Below, in pieces: positions 43,770 to 54,847 of a stretch of 64,000 nucleotides of DNA. The stretch lies in contig USOX01000010.1 in the NCBI GenBank assembly GCA_900556485.1, positions 37,194 to 101,193 of the forward strand. Direction: 5' to 3'. How positions within the stretch are numbered: position 1 is the stretch's first letter; each line of letters opens with the position of its first letter. The notes beneath the pieces are model-generated. The model was not told the origin of the DNA, ran no database searches, and saw nothing but the letters and a program-made list of their open reading frames with translations. This DNA is from an uncultured Dysgonomonas sp. (GTDB taxonomy: Bacteria; Bacteroidota; Bacteroidia; Bacteroidales; Dysgonomonadaceae). The position numbers were made by a program, and so were the translations under genes.

Positions 43770-44049
43770 AGTTACAGCTTTAGTAGTAGCAAATGTAATA
43801 ATTATAAAGTGAATATGTGGAAAGATGATTCTGTAATTTTATGTTTGATTATCAGTGAATATTGTTTTGTGAAGTCTTTTTTGTGGTTTTATCTATGTGT
43901 TGTTAGTTTTTAAGTATGTGGTATATAAGTTTGCTAGTTGTGAATAAAAAAGTAACAATAAAAAACTATACAAAAAGTGTCACTTTTGTCACTTTTTAGA
44001 AAAGAATATATGTTTTATATCATATTTTATTATGAAAAAATAAAAAGAA
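43770..44049. other. Upstream part of the cysE-gdhA intergenic region
   Basis: AT-rich, no coding potential. It contains the first copy of a motif that recurs upstream of two other genes: TGTCACTTTTGTCACTTTTT at 43979-43998, with TGTCACTTT in tandem. Confidence 0.5.
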
Positions 44050-44085
44050 AATTTGTCACAAATTATATCTTTATTAATACATTTG
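44050..44085 (+). promoter_or_regulatory. gdhA promoter with overlapping palindromic operator
   Basis: TTTG at 44052-44055 and TACATTTG at 44078-44085 are 22 bases apart, giving a plausible promoter. A perfect 15-base palindrome, AATTTGT-C-ACAAATT (44050-44064), covers the -33 box, so a repressor or activator bound there would directly control gdhA. Confidence 0.6.
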
Positions 44086-44119
44086 TGGTATTAAAATAAC
44101 CGATTTAAATGTTTAATTC

Positions 44120-45457
44120 ATGAAAATAGATAGCATTTTGTCAGCCTTAGAGGCAAAACACCCAGGTGAAAATGAATTCTTACAAGCAGTAAAAGAGGTG
44201 CTTGTATCTATAGAGGATGTATACAATCAGCATCCTGAATTTGAGAAAAATCGTATTATAGAACGCTTAGTTGAGCCAGACCGTATCTTTACTTTTAGAG
44301 TGGCCTGGGTAGACGATAGGGGCGAGATTCAAGTAAACTTAGGTTACCGTGTACAATATAATAATGCTATAGGACCTTATAAGGGTGGATTGAGATTTCA
44401 TGCTTCAGTGAACTTGTCTACTTTGAAATTCTTAGGGTTTGAGCAAACTTTCAAAAATGCATTAACTACTCTTCCTATGGGAGGTGGTAAAGGTGGTTCT
44501 GATTTTAGTCCTAAAGGTAAATCAAATGCAGAGATTATGCGTTTCTGCCAAGCCTTTATGCTAGAATTGTGGCGTAATATAGGACCGGATACCGATGTGC
44601 CTGCCGGAGATATCGGCGTTGGTACTCGTGAGGTTGGTTATCTATATGGAATGTATAAGAAATTAGCCAGAGAAAATACCGGTACTTTCACAGGTAAAGG
44701 TTTAGAGTATGGTGGCTCGTTGGTTCGTCCGGAAGCTACAGGTTTTGGCGCTCTTTACTTTGTTAACGAAATGTTGAAGGCTAAAAATATAGAGCTGAAA
44801 GGAAAGACTGTTGCTGTGTCAGGTTTTGGAAATGTGGCTTGGGGTGCTGCCCTTAAAGCAACTGAACTAGGAGCGAAAGTTGTCACTATCTCTGGCCCTG
44901 ATGGATATATATATGATGCTGATGGCCTTAATGATGATAAGATTGAATATATGCTTGAACTGCGTAATTCGGGAGATGATATTGTTGCTCCATATGCTGA
45001 AAAGTATCCGAATGCGAAATTCTATGCAGGTAAAAAGCCTTGGGAACAAAAAGTTGATATTGCCTTACCATGTGCTATCCAGAATGAGTTGAACGAGAAA
45101 GATGCACAAGTACTTATTGCTAATGGTGTTACTTGTGTTGCTGAAGTTTCGAACATGGGATGTACTGCAGAGGCTGTAGATTTATTTATAGAGAAGAAAA
45201 TTCTGTTCGCTCCAGGTAAGGCTGTGAATGCCGGTGGTGTGGCTACTTCAGGTTTGGAAATGAGCCAGAATGCAATGCATATTCAGTGGTCGGCAGAGGA
45301 AGTTGATAGCCGTTTGCATGAGATAATGAAAAATATTCATGCTCAAAGCTGGAAATATGGCAAGGATGAAAGTGGTTATATTAATTATGTGAAAGGTGCG
45401 AATGTTGCCGGGTTTATGAAAGTTGCCCGTGCGATGATTGCACAAGGAGTTATATAA
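44120..45457 (+). CDS. gdhA: NADP-type glutamate dehydrogenase
   Basis: 445 residues, the short hexameric form. Substrate-binding and catalytic motifs are clear: YKGGLRFHASVNLSTLKFLGFEQTFKNALTTLPMGGGKGG, and DVPAGDIGVG, followed by the dinucleotide fold VSGFGNVAWGAALKATELG. The enzyme assimilates ammonia into glutamate. The palindrome at 44050-44064 suggests regulation by nitrogen status, but the factor is unknown. Confidence 0.96.
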   Translation: MKIDSILSALEAKHPGENEFLQAVKEVLVSIEDVYNQHPEFEKNRIIERLVEPDRIFTFRVAWVDDRGEIQVNLGYRVQYNNAIGPYKGGLRFHASVNLSTLKFLGFEQTFKNALTTLPMGGGKGGSDFSPKGKSNAEIMRFCQAFMLELWRNIGPDTDVPAGDIGVGTREVGYLYGMYKKLARENTGTFTGKGLEYGGSLVRPEATGFGALYFVNEMLKAKNIELKGKTVAVSGFGNVAWGAALKATELGAKVVTISGPDGYIYDADGLNDDKIEYMLELRNSGDDIVAPYAEKYPNAKFYAGKKPWEQKVDIALPCAIQNELNEKDAQVLIANGVTCVAEVSNMGCTAEAVDLFIEKKILFAPGKAVNAGGVATSGLEMSQNAMHIQWSAEEVDSRLHEIMKNIHAQSWKYGKDESGYINYVKGANVAGFMKVARAMIAQGVI

Positions 45458-45483
45458 GTATAAAAGTCAATCAAAAAAATGTG

Positions 45484-45518
45484 GACCCTTCGAATTTTAT
45501 CTTCGAAGGGTTCTTTTA
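45484..45518 (+). terminator. Terminator after gdhA
   Basis: ACCCTTCGAA (45485-45494) pairs with TTCGAAGGGT (45502-45511), then TCTTTTA. Confidence 0.8.
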
Positions 45519-45581
45519 TTATATAATTATTAACTTTGAAAAACAAAGTTCATTGTATTATAAATTAAAATATTGAAAGCT

Positions 45582-46112
45582 ATGAAAGATGAAATGCTAG
45601 AAAAGCAGATCTTACTTAAGATAAAGGCATTAACTCTGTTTTATATTTTTGCATTGGTTTTTTGGGGTGCGACAGCCTTTCCTATAGAGACAGAGATAAG
45701 GATAGCTTGTCAGATATTAGGTATTTCGTTGGATGAAGCACCAGAGACATATAGTGGTTTAACACAATGGATTGCTGTTGTGGCAAATGGGGTAGTTCAT
45801 ACAAATTTGGAATATTCGTTTCTTGCCTATGGTACGGATTGGCTGGCATTTTCTCATCTGGTAATAGCTGTTGCATTTATTGGTTTGTATATTAAGCCAA
45901 TACGAAATAAATGGATTATTTATTTTGGAATGATTGCTTGCATAGGAGTATTGCCTGTTGCTATTATTTGTGGGCCAATACGAGGTATTCCGTTTTATTG
46001 GACTCTTATCGACTGTTCTTTCTGCTTTTTAGGTCTTGTTCCTTTGTATCTCCTACATATTTATGTAAAGAGGCTTGAAGTATTGGTTGGGTATATTCCT
46101 CAAAAGTATTAA
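45582..46112 (+). CDS. Integral membrane protein of unknown function
   Basis: 176 residues from the ATG at 45582 (a TTG three codons earlier is less likely). Four hydrophobic segments (about 16-32, 58-80, 92-115, 122-145). The loop between helices 1 and 2 contains Ile/Glu-rich FPIETEIRIACQILG. No motif recognised. It follows the gdhA terminator and is probably a separate transcript. Confidence 0.7.
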   Translation: MKDEMLEKQILLKIKALTLFYIFALVFWGATAFPIETEIRIACQILGISLDEAPETYSGLTQWIAVVANGVVHTNLEYSFLAYGTDWLAFSHLVIAVAFIGLYIKPIRNKWIIYFGMIACIGVLPVAIICGPIRGIPFYWTLIDCSFCFLGLVPLYLLHIYVKRLEVLVGYIPQKY

Positions 46113-46233
46113 GTCTTTTATTGTAAATGTGAAAATAAGCCTTTATCTTCGTGCGTCCTAATAAAGATAGAACTGAATTTTAACTTTATATACTAATATA
46201 TTGAGCCTACAATATATTAAGAATGAATTTACT

Positions 46234-47085
46234 ATGGCAAATTATAAGCATTTTGTTATTACTCTGTTCAACCTTCGTAGAGTATGGCTTACCGATAAGA
46301 AAAATAAAGAGACATGTACAGAAGAGTGGCTATCTAAACGTTTTGATCTGTTTGATACTTACTGTTTTCCTTCGATAGTACAACAGGAAAACAAAGATTT
46401 TATATGGTTGTGTTTGTTGGATGATGCTACTCCTGATAAGTATAAAAACCTGATTAAAGAGTACGAAGTCAAATGTCCTCAGATGAAAGCTTGCTATTTT
46501 AGCGAAGATGAGATGGATAATTGGCAGGAGCATATTCGTGATATAATCAAAACATACTTGACAGGGGATGAAGAGTATCTGATGACAACAAATACAGATA
46601 CAGATGATTCACTCCATAAGAATATGATCAATACATTGCATCAGCAATTTGAAAAAGATCATAAAGAAGGTGTATATAGCATTCTGATCGGATATCAGTA
46701 TTTTATGAAACTGAACCTTATGTTGAAGATGCGTTATCCTCATAGCCATTTTTTAACATTGGTTGAGAAATATACTCCTGATTTTAAGACTGTGAAATGT
46801 AAACCTCATGGACAGATACGACGTTTCTTTGATACAGTAGACATAAAAACTGATCCGTATTGGGTGGAATTTGTACATGATACGAATATAAATAACGATT
46901 TACGCATTACATCCCGTATTAAGTATTATCCGGTTTTTAAGGAAGTATCATTGAAGGACTTTGGATTGGATATAACAATATCGAAGAGTAGCAATATAAT
47001 AAATACAATATTTAAGATGCCATGGCTGTTTACGAAAACAGCTGTGCGTAAGCTGATAAAAAAAGCGAAGAAGAAAAAGAAATGA
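46234..47085 (+). CDS. Putative rhamnosyltransferase-like glycosyltransferase
   Basis: 283 residues from the ATG at 46234. The opening MANYKHFVITLFNLR and the segment FPSIVQQENKDFIWLCLLDDATPDKYKNLI match the putative rhamnosyltransferase family. TTNTDTDDSLH is the likely metal- and sugar-nucleotide-binding D-x-D region. The C-terminus is basic with an amphipathic helix. Role in surface polysaccharide synthesis is inferred. No other glycan genes are adjacent. Confidence 0.7.
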   Translation: MANYKHFVITLFNLRRVWLTDKKNKETCTEEWLSKRFDLFDTYCFPSIVQQENKDFIWLCLLDDATPDKYKNLIKEYEVKCPQMKACYFSEDEMDNWQEHIRDIIKTYLTGDEEYLMTTNTDTDDSLHKNMINTLHQQFEKDHKEGVYSILIGYQYFMKLNLMLKMRYPHSHFLTLVEKYTPDFKTVKCKPHGQIRRFFDTVDIKTDPYWVEFVHDTNINNDLRITSRIKYYPVFKEVSLKDFGLDITISKSSNIINTIFKMPWLFTKTAVRKLIKKAKKKKK

Positions 47086-47091
47086 TAATAA

Positions 47092-47119
47092 AAAAGGAGG
47101 TGTATCAGCACCTCCTTTT
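47092..47119. terminator. Bidirectional terminator
   Basis: AAAAGGAGGTG (47092-47102) pairs with CACCTCCTTTT (47109-47119) around a six-base loop, between two convergent genes. Confidence 0.85.
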
Positions 47120-47137
47120 CTCCTCTATAGAGAAGAA

Positions 47138-48861
<1,724 letters not shown>

Positions 48862-48863
48862 AA

Positions 48864-48893
48864 AAAGAAAAGTGGCTGTTTGAGCCACTTTGA
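48864..48893 (-). terminator. Terminator after the helical exported protein gene
   Basis: AAAGTGGCT (48869-48877) pairs with AGCCACTTT (48883-48891). On the minus strand it is followed by a T-rich stretch. Confidence 0.75.
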
Positions 48894-48924
48894 TATTTAA
48901 ATATGTTTATCTCATAAGAGAAAA

Positions 48925-49464
48925 TTAATAGCCTTTATCTTTTGCTATATCTTTTTCATTTTTTAGTTTTTCTTTTTCAGCTTTATAGCTGCTCTTTAAG
49001 GATTTTAGTTGGGATTTTCTTTCGTTTTTGTCAAGAACTGCATTGTTTTCTATCATCTTTTTAACTGCTTCATATTTCTTTTCGAGGTATTCTAATTTGT
49101 CATCATAGTTATCAGCTATAATGTTTTTTAGACCATCATTTTTTGACATGTTTCCATGTTTGCTTTCCCATATAGTTATTTGCTCTTTTGATAGGATCTT
49201 CTTTATATCTTCTTTATGTTGAAGTGCTAATTCCCGTTTTCTCTTGCCTTTTTCATACCCAGAAAGAGTACGGTCTTTTCCTATTGCTGCAAATTTGGGG
49301 CCTATTTCTTGTCTGAGTTTTTTTATTTTAGCGACTTGTCCTGTGCTTAATTTTAAATCTTTGGAAGTTTCGATTCCGTTGTCATAGTCTGTTATATAAG
49401 AGTCTTGTCCATAAGCAGAAAGTGCTAGAACGCTAATAAAAAATAGTAATGTGAATTTTTTCAT
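48925..49464 (-). CDS. Exported helical protein, Spy/LTXXQ-like
   Basis: 179 residues with a signal peptide (about 1-19, ending SAYGQ). The mature part is almost fully helical and highly charged. LKLSTGQVAKIKKLRQEIGPK and ILSKEQITIWESKHG resemble the L-x-x-x-Q repeats of Spy/LTXXQ periplasmic chaperones. The C-terminal half is a Lys/Glu-rich coiled coil. The match is weak; a periplasmic stress role is only suggested. Confidence 0.6.
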   Translation of the reverse strand: MKKFTLLFFISVLALSAYGQDSYITDYDNGIETSKDLKLSTGQVAKIKKLRQEIGPKFAAIGKDRTLSGYEKGKRKRELALQHKEDIKKILSKEQITIWESKHGNMSKNDGLKNIIADNYDDKLEYLEKKYEAVKKMIENNAVLDKNERKSQLKSLKSSYKAEKEKLKNEKDIAKDKGY

Positions 49465-49666
49465 GACCTTACTTGAAATCTGATTTTAAAATTGTGTAAA
49501 TTCTTAATTTGTGTGTCTGCAAAATCCAGGCTTTTATTTAATGCTTTATTGAGATAAAGATATGGTATCTATTTGGTATTTGCAAAATGACAGGAGAATG
49601 GCTATCTTTTGTTGCTCTTTTAGCTAGTTCAATATACTAGTCCTGTGTACTTTGGGATAAGGGATA
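49465..49666. other. Spacer upstream of the helical exported protein
   Basis: About 200 AT-rich bases; no gene, no RNA and no convincing promoter pair were recognised. Confidence 0.4.
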
Positions 49667-49698
49667 TAAAAAAAGCTGCAATATTGCAGCTTTTAATT
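49667..49698 (-). terminator. Terminator after tRNA-Ser
   Basis: A perfect palindrome: AAAAGCTGCAAT (49671-49682) is directly followed by its inverse. On the minus strand a run of T follows. It lies just downstream of tRNA-Ser. Confidence 0.8.
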
Positions 49699-49703
49699 TT
49701 CAG

Positions 49704-49791
49704 CGGAGAGGAAGAGATTCGAACTCTCGAAACCCTTTAGGGGTTTACACGCTTTCCAGGCGTGCCTCTTCAACCACTCGAGCACCTCTCC
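49704..49791 (-). tRNA. tRNA-Ser (GGA)
   Basis: 88 bases. The acceptor stem GGAGAGG pairs with CCTCTCC, the discriminator is G, and the anticodon loop CTGGAAA contains GGA. The long variable arm (AACCCCTAAAGGGTTT) is typical of serine tRNA, and the T loop TTCGAAT is present. No CCA is encoded. Confidence 0.96.
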
Positions 49792-49899
49792 AGTCCTTAC
49801 CAGTTGTAGCGAGTGCAAAGATAATAGATATTTTGGTTATCGCAATATTTTTTAAGGATAGCCACTCATAGAAAACTATAACTCAAATTAAATTATAGA

Positions 49900-50673
49900 T
49901 TAGTCCAGATTAAATAAAGTCTTAGCATTCTTAGTGGTTATCTCACCTATTTCTTCTATTGATGTCTGATATATTTCAGCTAGTTTTTCGACTATTTTTA
50001 TTGTGTACGAAGATTCATTTCGTTTTCCTCTATATGGGACAGGCGCCAGATATGGTGCATCTGTTTCTATAATGATATGCGAAAGATCTACGTTTCTTAA
50101 TACTGATGGCAACGTGGAATTTTTAAATGTTACAACTCCATTTATTCCTAACAGGAAGTTTTTCAGAGATAATATTTCAGACAGTTCCTCCTCGGTTCCA
50201 CCAAAACTATGGAATACTCCACGCAGATTTTCCACCCCTACATTTTTGATAGACTCAATACAATCAGTTATGGCTTCACGGGAATGGATTGCAACAGGGA
50301 GGTTATAATCGATACTCCACCGAAGCTGTTCTTCGAAAACGAATTTTTGTTCTTTTTCGAATGTTTTATCCCAATATAAGTCTATTCCGATCTCGCCGAC
50401 AGCTACATAATCCCCATTTTCGAATTGAGCTTTAATTGCTTGTAGCTGGGTAGCATAATCTTCGCCTACACTTGTCGGGTGTAATCCCATCATTGGCTTA
50501 CAATAGTCAGGATACTTATCTGCTAGATGATGTACCTGCTTAATAGATAATGTATCTATGTTGGGCAATAGTATCTGTGTTACGCCGATTTGCTTCGCTC
50601 TTGTAATAACTTCCTCAATGTCTTTGTCAAACTCTTCGGAATAGATATGGGAATGTGTGTCTATTATTTTCAC
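49900..50673 (-). CDS. tatD: TatD-family metal-dependent DNase
   Basis: 257 residues. MKIIDTHSHIYSEEFD has the H-x-H metal site; VAVGEIGIDLYWD gives the Glu ligand, PVAIHSREA and RGVFHSFGG the His ligands, and IIETDAPYLAPVPYRGKRNE the Asp. TatD enzymes have 3'-5' exonuclease activity on DNA. The last four bases of the preceding gene overlap its start. Confidence 0.93.
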   Translation of the reverse strand: MKIIDTHSHIYSEEFDKDIEEVITRAKQIGVTQILLPNIDTLSIKQVHHLADKYPDYCKPMMGLHPTSVGEDYATQLQAIKAQFENGDYVAVGEIGIDLYWDKTFEKEQKFVFEEQLRWSIDYNLPVAIHSREAITDCIESIKNVGVENLRGVFHSFGGTEEELSEILSLKNFLLGINGVVTFKNSTLPSVLRNVDLSHIIIETDAPYLAPVPYRGKRNESSYTIKIVEKLAEIYQTSIEEIGEITTKNAKTLFNLD

Positions 50674-51374
50674 TTCAAATCTACTTGTTTTTCTTTTTCA
50701 CTTTTCCGTAGATAATATACAACACCGTATTCTTTGCAACGGTTTATTCTTTCTTCTGCTGATAGTGAAGAAAATGCAGCTTCTATCTGATTCCAGACAT
50801 CGGCCAGGGTATTATCTATATTTTCTCTTTGGCAGCTTAAAAGTTCTAGTTGACGGTTTGTTGTGTTTTGGAAAGTTTTCTGAGCAAAATAGGCATCTTT
50901 AAATAGAGAAAAAGCGACATTGACCCGGGCTATTGTTGGATTATAGATTGGGGTTCCTCCATGTGCCAGCCGTTCTTGTTCTCCCTTGATAATCCTTTCG
51001 CCCCACTGGAGTAACGAGTCGTTACTAGTCAGATCGGGGACTGCAAAGTTATCGGGTTCTATATTATAGAAGACTTTTGTGTCTTTTTTAATTTCGTTGC
51101 GTATGACGCAAAGATTCAGAACCTGTATAAAATGTGAAATGTAAAGGCGCGCACTTTTTACAAGCTTTTGAAATTTACGGTTTGCGCTTACTTGTTTGTC
51201 CAGGCTTTCTTTGTAATTAAGTTGGGCATTCTCAAAATTGCGAAGTAATAACTCTAGTTTTTGAATATCAGTAGATATAACATTCTGGCCAAAGAGAGAA
51301 TTACTTTTCTCAATGGCAATCTTCAGGGCTCTTATTCGCGCATTATCTGTGTTAGGTAATCTGCGATATGGCAT
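50670..51374 (-). CDS. Helical protein of unknown function
   Basis: 234 residues, soluble, nearly all helical (LRNFENAQLNYKESLDKQVSANRKFQKLVKSARLYISHFIQVLNLC). No motif recognised. It sits between the polyprenyl synthetase gene (14-base gap) and tatD (four-base overlap) and is therefore in an operon with them. Confidence 0.7.
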   Translation of the reverse strand: MPYRRLPNTDNARIRALKIAIEKSNSLFGQNVISTDIQKLELLLRNFENAQLNYKESLDKQVSANRKFQKLVKSARLYISHFIQVLNLCVIRNEIKKDTKVFYNIEPDNFAVPDLTSNDSLLQWGERIIKGEQERLAHGGTPIYNPTIARVNVAFSLFKDAYFAQKTFQNTTNRQLELLSCQRENIDNTLADVWNQIEAAFSSLSAEERINRCKEYGVVYYLRKSEKEKQVDLK

Positions 51375-51388
51375 AAATAGTAAATAAG

Positions 51389-52366
51389 TTATGATGTCCG
51401 CGACATCAGGTTTTCTGCAAGTTTATATAATTCGTGCTTTCGACTCTCGTCAATGTTCACTTTATTAAGACATGTAATAGCTTTTTGGTAATAATCTTCT
51501 ATCAGTTTTTCCGATCTGCTTTTTAAGTCAAGGCTATTGTATATATCTGTAACAGCTTTTATTTTTTCGTTTTCGTCGAACTCAGGTTTGTTTATCCATG
51601 CTGTTAATGCTTCTTTAGTCGAATTGTCGCTCAAAGCACTTATCAGTAGGAATGTTTTTTTGTTGCAAAGAATATCCCCCCCAATTCTTTTACCAAAGGT
51701 TTCACTGTTCCCGTATACATCCAGTAAATCATCTTTTAACTGGAATCCTAAACCTACGTTTATCCCAAAGTTGTATAAATAGTTGGTATCATTTTCGGAA
51801 GCTCCGGCAATGATAGCTCCTTCTTTAAGGGCGCATGCCAACAATACGGCAGTTTTGAGACGTATCATTTCTATATATTCCGGAATTGTGACATCCATTC
51901 GTTTCTCGAATTCCATATCCAATTGTTGTCCGCAACATATTTCTGTAGCTGTTTGTGAAAATAGGTCTAATACAGGTTTTAAATATTGAGGCTCTATTTT
52001 TGCTATTTCTTTATAAGCCTCTATAAGCATAGCATCTCCGGATAGAACAGCGGTATTGTCGTTCCACTTGATATGCACTGTGGGTTTACCCCTTCGCATA
52101 TCAGCTCTATCCATTAAGTCATCGTGTAAAAGTGTAAAATTGTGAAATATTTCTATTCCCAATGCTATAGGCATAACTTTCGATACATCTTCTTCGTATA
52201 AATTGTATGACATAAGAGATAATGCCGGGCGAACCCTCTTTCCTCCAAGTGAAAGGATGTACGAAATGGGTTCGAATAAAGATAAAGGAGTCTCTTTATA
52301 TTCTATTTTGTTTATATTGGTATTAACAATTTCGAGAACCTCGTTAAATGTGTATATAGAATTCAT
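51389..52366 (-). CDS. Trans-polyprenyl diphosphate synthase
   Basis: 325 residues. The first Asp-rich motif is LLHDDLMDRADMRRGKPTVH (DDxxD) and the second GLGFQLKDDLLDVYG. GGKRVRPAL contributes the Lys/Arg substrate-binding site. The residues before the first motif (HNFTLL) suggest a medium- or long-chain product, perhaps for menaquinone; the exact chain length is not clear. It is the first gene of a minus-strand operon with the helical protein and tatD. Confidence 0.92.
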   Translation of the reverse strand: MNSIYTFNEVLEIVNTNINKIEYKETPLSLFEPISYILSLGGKRVRPALSLMSYNLYEEDVSKVMPIALGIEIFHNFTLLHDDLMDRADMRRGKPTVHIKWNDNTAVLSGDAMLIEAYKEIAKIEPQYLKPVLDLFSQTATEICCGQQLDMEFEKRMDVTIPEYIEMIRLKTAVLLACALKEGAIIAGASENDTNYLYNFGINVGLGFQLKDDLLDVYGNSETFGKRIGGDILCNKKTFLLISALSDNSTKEALTAWINKPEFDENEKIKAVTDIYNSLDLKSRSEKLIEDYYQKAITCLNKVNIDESRKHELYKLAENLMSRTS

Positions 52367-52599
52367 TTCTAAACGGATTTATAATTAGTTTCCCCTTACA
52401 TGTGTGTTTTGACTTAACACTTTTTTCGAACCGGAAACAAAGATAGTTTTTTAGCCAGAAAAATCAAAATATAAAAAATGAACATTTTAAAATGAATAAT
52501 AATAACAGATCAAAGGAGTGCAGATAGCAAAATATTCATGAAAAATAGGAACAAGCTTTAAAATTATTTTTATTTTTACATGCCGGTTAATAAAAATCA

Positions 52600-53610
52600 A
52601 TGAATATAATGAGAAACAGTTATTATTTGCTAATTGCAGCATGTCTGTTTTTTGCCCAAGCGTGTACGCAGTCGAAGAAAAGCACAGCCGAAAGTGAAGA
52701 ACAAACATCAGGAAATCCGGTTTTTAAAGGTTGGTATGCTGATCCAGAAGGCATAATATTCGATGATGAATATTGGATTTTCCCTACCTATTCTGCACTT
52801 TATGAGGAGCAAGTATTTTTAGATGCATTTTCTTCTCCAGATCTTGTTAATTGGACAAAACATGAAAAGGTTATTGACACCGCGGCAGTGAAGTGGATAA
52901 ATAAAGCAATGTGGGCGCCTGCTATCCTGAAAAAGGATAGTAAATATTTCTTGTTTTTTGCAGGGAATGATATTCAAAATGATGAGGAATATGGAGGTAT
53001 TGGAGTTGCAGTGTCTGATAAACCGGGAGGTCCATATAAAGATCATTTAGGAAAACCACTTATTGATAAGTTTCATAATGGAGCTCAACCTATTGATCAA
53101 TATGTGTTTAAAGATAAAGATGGCAGCTATTATATTTATTATGGTGGATGGAGACATTGTAATGTAGCCAAACTAAATGATGATTTTACAGGATTTATTC
53201 CGTTCGAAGATGGTACAACTTTCAAGGAAGTAACACCGGAAAATTATGTTGAAGGACCATTTATGTTTATCCGCGATGGAAAATATTATTTTATGTGGTC
53301 GGAAGGTGGCTGGGGAGGCCCGGATTATTGTGTGGCATATGCTATAGCTGATAGCCCATTCGGCCCATTTGAACGTATTGGCAAAATTTTAGAACAAGAT
53401 CCGAATGTAGCAACAAGTGCGGGGCACCATTCTGTGATCCATGAACCAATATCAGACAAATGGTATATAGTATATCATCGTAGACCGCTTAATGATACCG
53501 CCAGAGATCATAGAGAAACATGTATAGAAGAAATGTTCTTTGACGAAAACGGTCATATTAAGCAAGTTGTAATAACCAATGAAGGTGTAAAAGCTAATTC
53601 TCTAAAATAA
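52600..53610 (+). CDS. Glycoside hydrolase family 43-like lipoprotein
   Basis: 336 residues with a lipoprotein signal (FFAQAC, Cys about residue 22). The five-bladed propeller of GH43 has all three acidic residues: Asp in WYADPEG, Asp in QPIDQYVF and Glu in YVEGPFMF. Family members are arabinofuranosidases or beta-xylosidases. The aldose 1-epimerase gene 14 bases downstream suggests use of released pentose sugars. No SusC/SusD pair is next to it. Confidence 0.88.
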   Translation: MNIMRNSYYLLIAACLFFAQACTQSKKSTAESEEQTSGNPVFKGWYADPEGIIFDDEYWIFPTYSALYEEQVFLDAFSSPDLVNWTKHEKVIDTAAVKWINKAMWAPAILKKDSKYFLFFAGNDIQNDEEYGGIGVAVSDKPGGPYKDHLGKPLIDKFHNGAQPIDQYVFKDKDGSYYIYYGGWRHCNVAKLNDDFTGFIPFEDGTTFKEVTPENYVEGPFMFIRDGKYYFMWSEGGWGGPDYCVAYAIADSPFGPFERIGKILEQDPNVATSAGHHSVIHEPISDKWYIVYHRRPLNDTARDHRETCIEEMFFDENGHIKQVVITNEGVKANSLK

Positions 53611-53624
53611 AACATGACCTTATT

Positions 53625-54767
53625 ATGAAAAAAACAATTATTGCTGCATTGTCGGCAGCGTTTTTGCTTGTTGCATGTAACGAAACTCCTACAGGCAAAT
53701 TAACTGAATCGGGTTTAGATAAGAAAAACTTCGAAACAGAAGTTGATGGTAAAAAAACAGACCTTTATACTCTGACTAATCAGGCAGGAATGGAAGTTTG
53801 TATAACAAACTATGGAGGACGTATTGTATCGGTTTTGGTGCCGGATAAAGATGGAAACAAAAAAGATGTTGTTATTGGCTTCGACTCTATACAAGATTAT
53901 ATAAATGTAAAAGGAAATAACTATGGCGCTGCTATCGGACGTTATGGTAATAGAATTGGAAATGGTACATTCGAACTGGATGGAGTTAAATATGACTTGC
54001 CGAAGAATAATTTTGGACATACACTTCATGGAGGAGATAATGGATTCCATACTCAGGTTTTTGATGCAAATTTTGTAGATAGCAAGATTTTGGAGCTGAC
54101 TTATCTGTCGAAAGATGGAGAGGCAGGTTTTCCCGGAAACTTGAAGGTTAAGATAACTTATACATTGAGAGATGATAATGCGATTGATCTTAAATATGAA
54201 GCGGAAACAGATAAACCAACTATTGTGAATCTGACTAATCATACATATTTCAATATGGATGGTGATCCGGATGTGAAAAATACAGATTGGTTATTAACAC
54301 TTCATGCAGATAAATATACACCTGTAGATTCTACGTTTATGACAACAGGTGAAATTCTTGATGTAGAAGGTACAGATATGGATTTCCGTACTCCTACTGC
54401 AGTTGGTGCAAGAATAGATAACTTTGAGTTTGTTCAATTGAAAAACGGAAAAGGATATGACCATAACTGGGTGTTGAATACAGGTGGTGATATAAGCAAG
54501 GTTTGCGCAACATTGGAATCTCCAAAATCGGGAATTGTACTTGATGTATATACAACAGAGCCAGGAATACAATTCTATGCAGGAAACTTTATGGATGGAA
54601 ATGATAAGGGTAAAAAAGGAAAAGTAAATCAGCATCGTGCTGCTGTTTGCCTGGAAACTCAAAAGTATCCGGATACTCCTAATAAGGCTGATTGGCCTTC
54701 AGCGGCTCTTCGTCCGGGTGAAAAATATCAAAGTGAGACAATTTTTAAATTTTCGGTAAAGAAATAA
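53625..54767 (+). CDS. galM: Aldose 1-epimerase (mutarotase) lipoprotein
   Basis: 380 residues with a lipoprotein signal (LLVAC near residue 18). The domain is a galactose mutarotase: AIGRYGNRIGNGTF, HTLHGGDNGFH, catalytic His in VNLTNHTYFNM and catalytic Glu in CLETQKYPDTPN. As a lipoprotein it would act outside the cytoplasm. It forms an operon with GH43 and ends at a strong terminator. Confidence 0.94.
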   Translation: MKKTIIAALSAAFLLVACNETPTGKLTESGLDKKNFETEVDGKKTDLYTLTNQAGMEVCITNYGGRIVSVLVPDKDGNKKDVVIGFDSIQDYINVKGNNYGAAIGRYGNRIGNGTFELDGVKYDLPKNNFGHTLHGGDNGFHTQVFDANFVDSKILELTYLSKDGEAGFPGNLKVKITYTLRDDNAIDLKYEAETDKPTIVNLTNHTYFNMDGDPDVKNTDWLLTLHADKYTPVDSTFMTTGEILDVEGTDMDFRTPTAVGARIDNFEFVQLKNGKGYDHNWVLNTGGDISKVCATLESPKSGIVLDVYTTEPGIQFYAGNFMDGNDKGKKGKVNQHRAAVCLETQKYPDTPNKADWPSAALRPGEKYQSETIFKFSVKK

Positions 54768-54794
54768 AATTTAATCTGGTAAATATTAAATATA

Positions 54795-54826
54795 AAAAGA
54801 GACGAATTTAATAATTCGTCTCTTTT
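54795..54826. terminator. Bidirectional terminator after galM
   Basis: AAAAGAGACGAATT (54795-54808) pairs perfectly with AATTCGTCTCTTTT (54813-54826) around TAAT. Confidence 0.88.
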
Positions 54827-54847
54827 GTTTTTATATATAAAAGGTTT

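Noticed and set aside
51672..51682. C7 tract in the polyprenyl synthase gene as a phase-variable site
   Set aside because: It is shorter than the G9 tracts and codes for a conserved Gly-Gly; likely ordinary.
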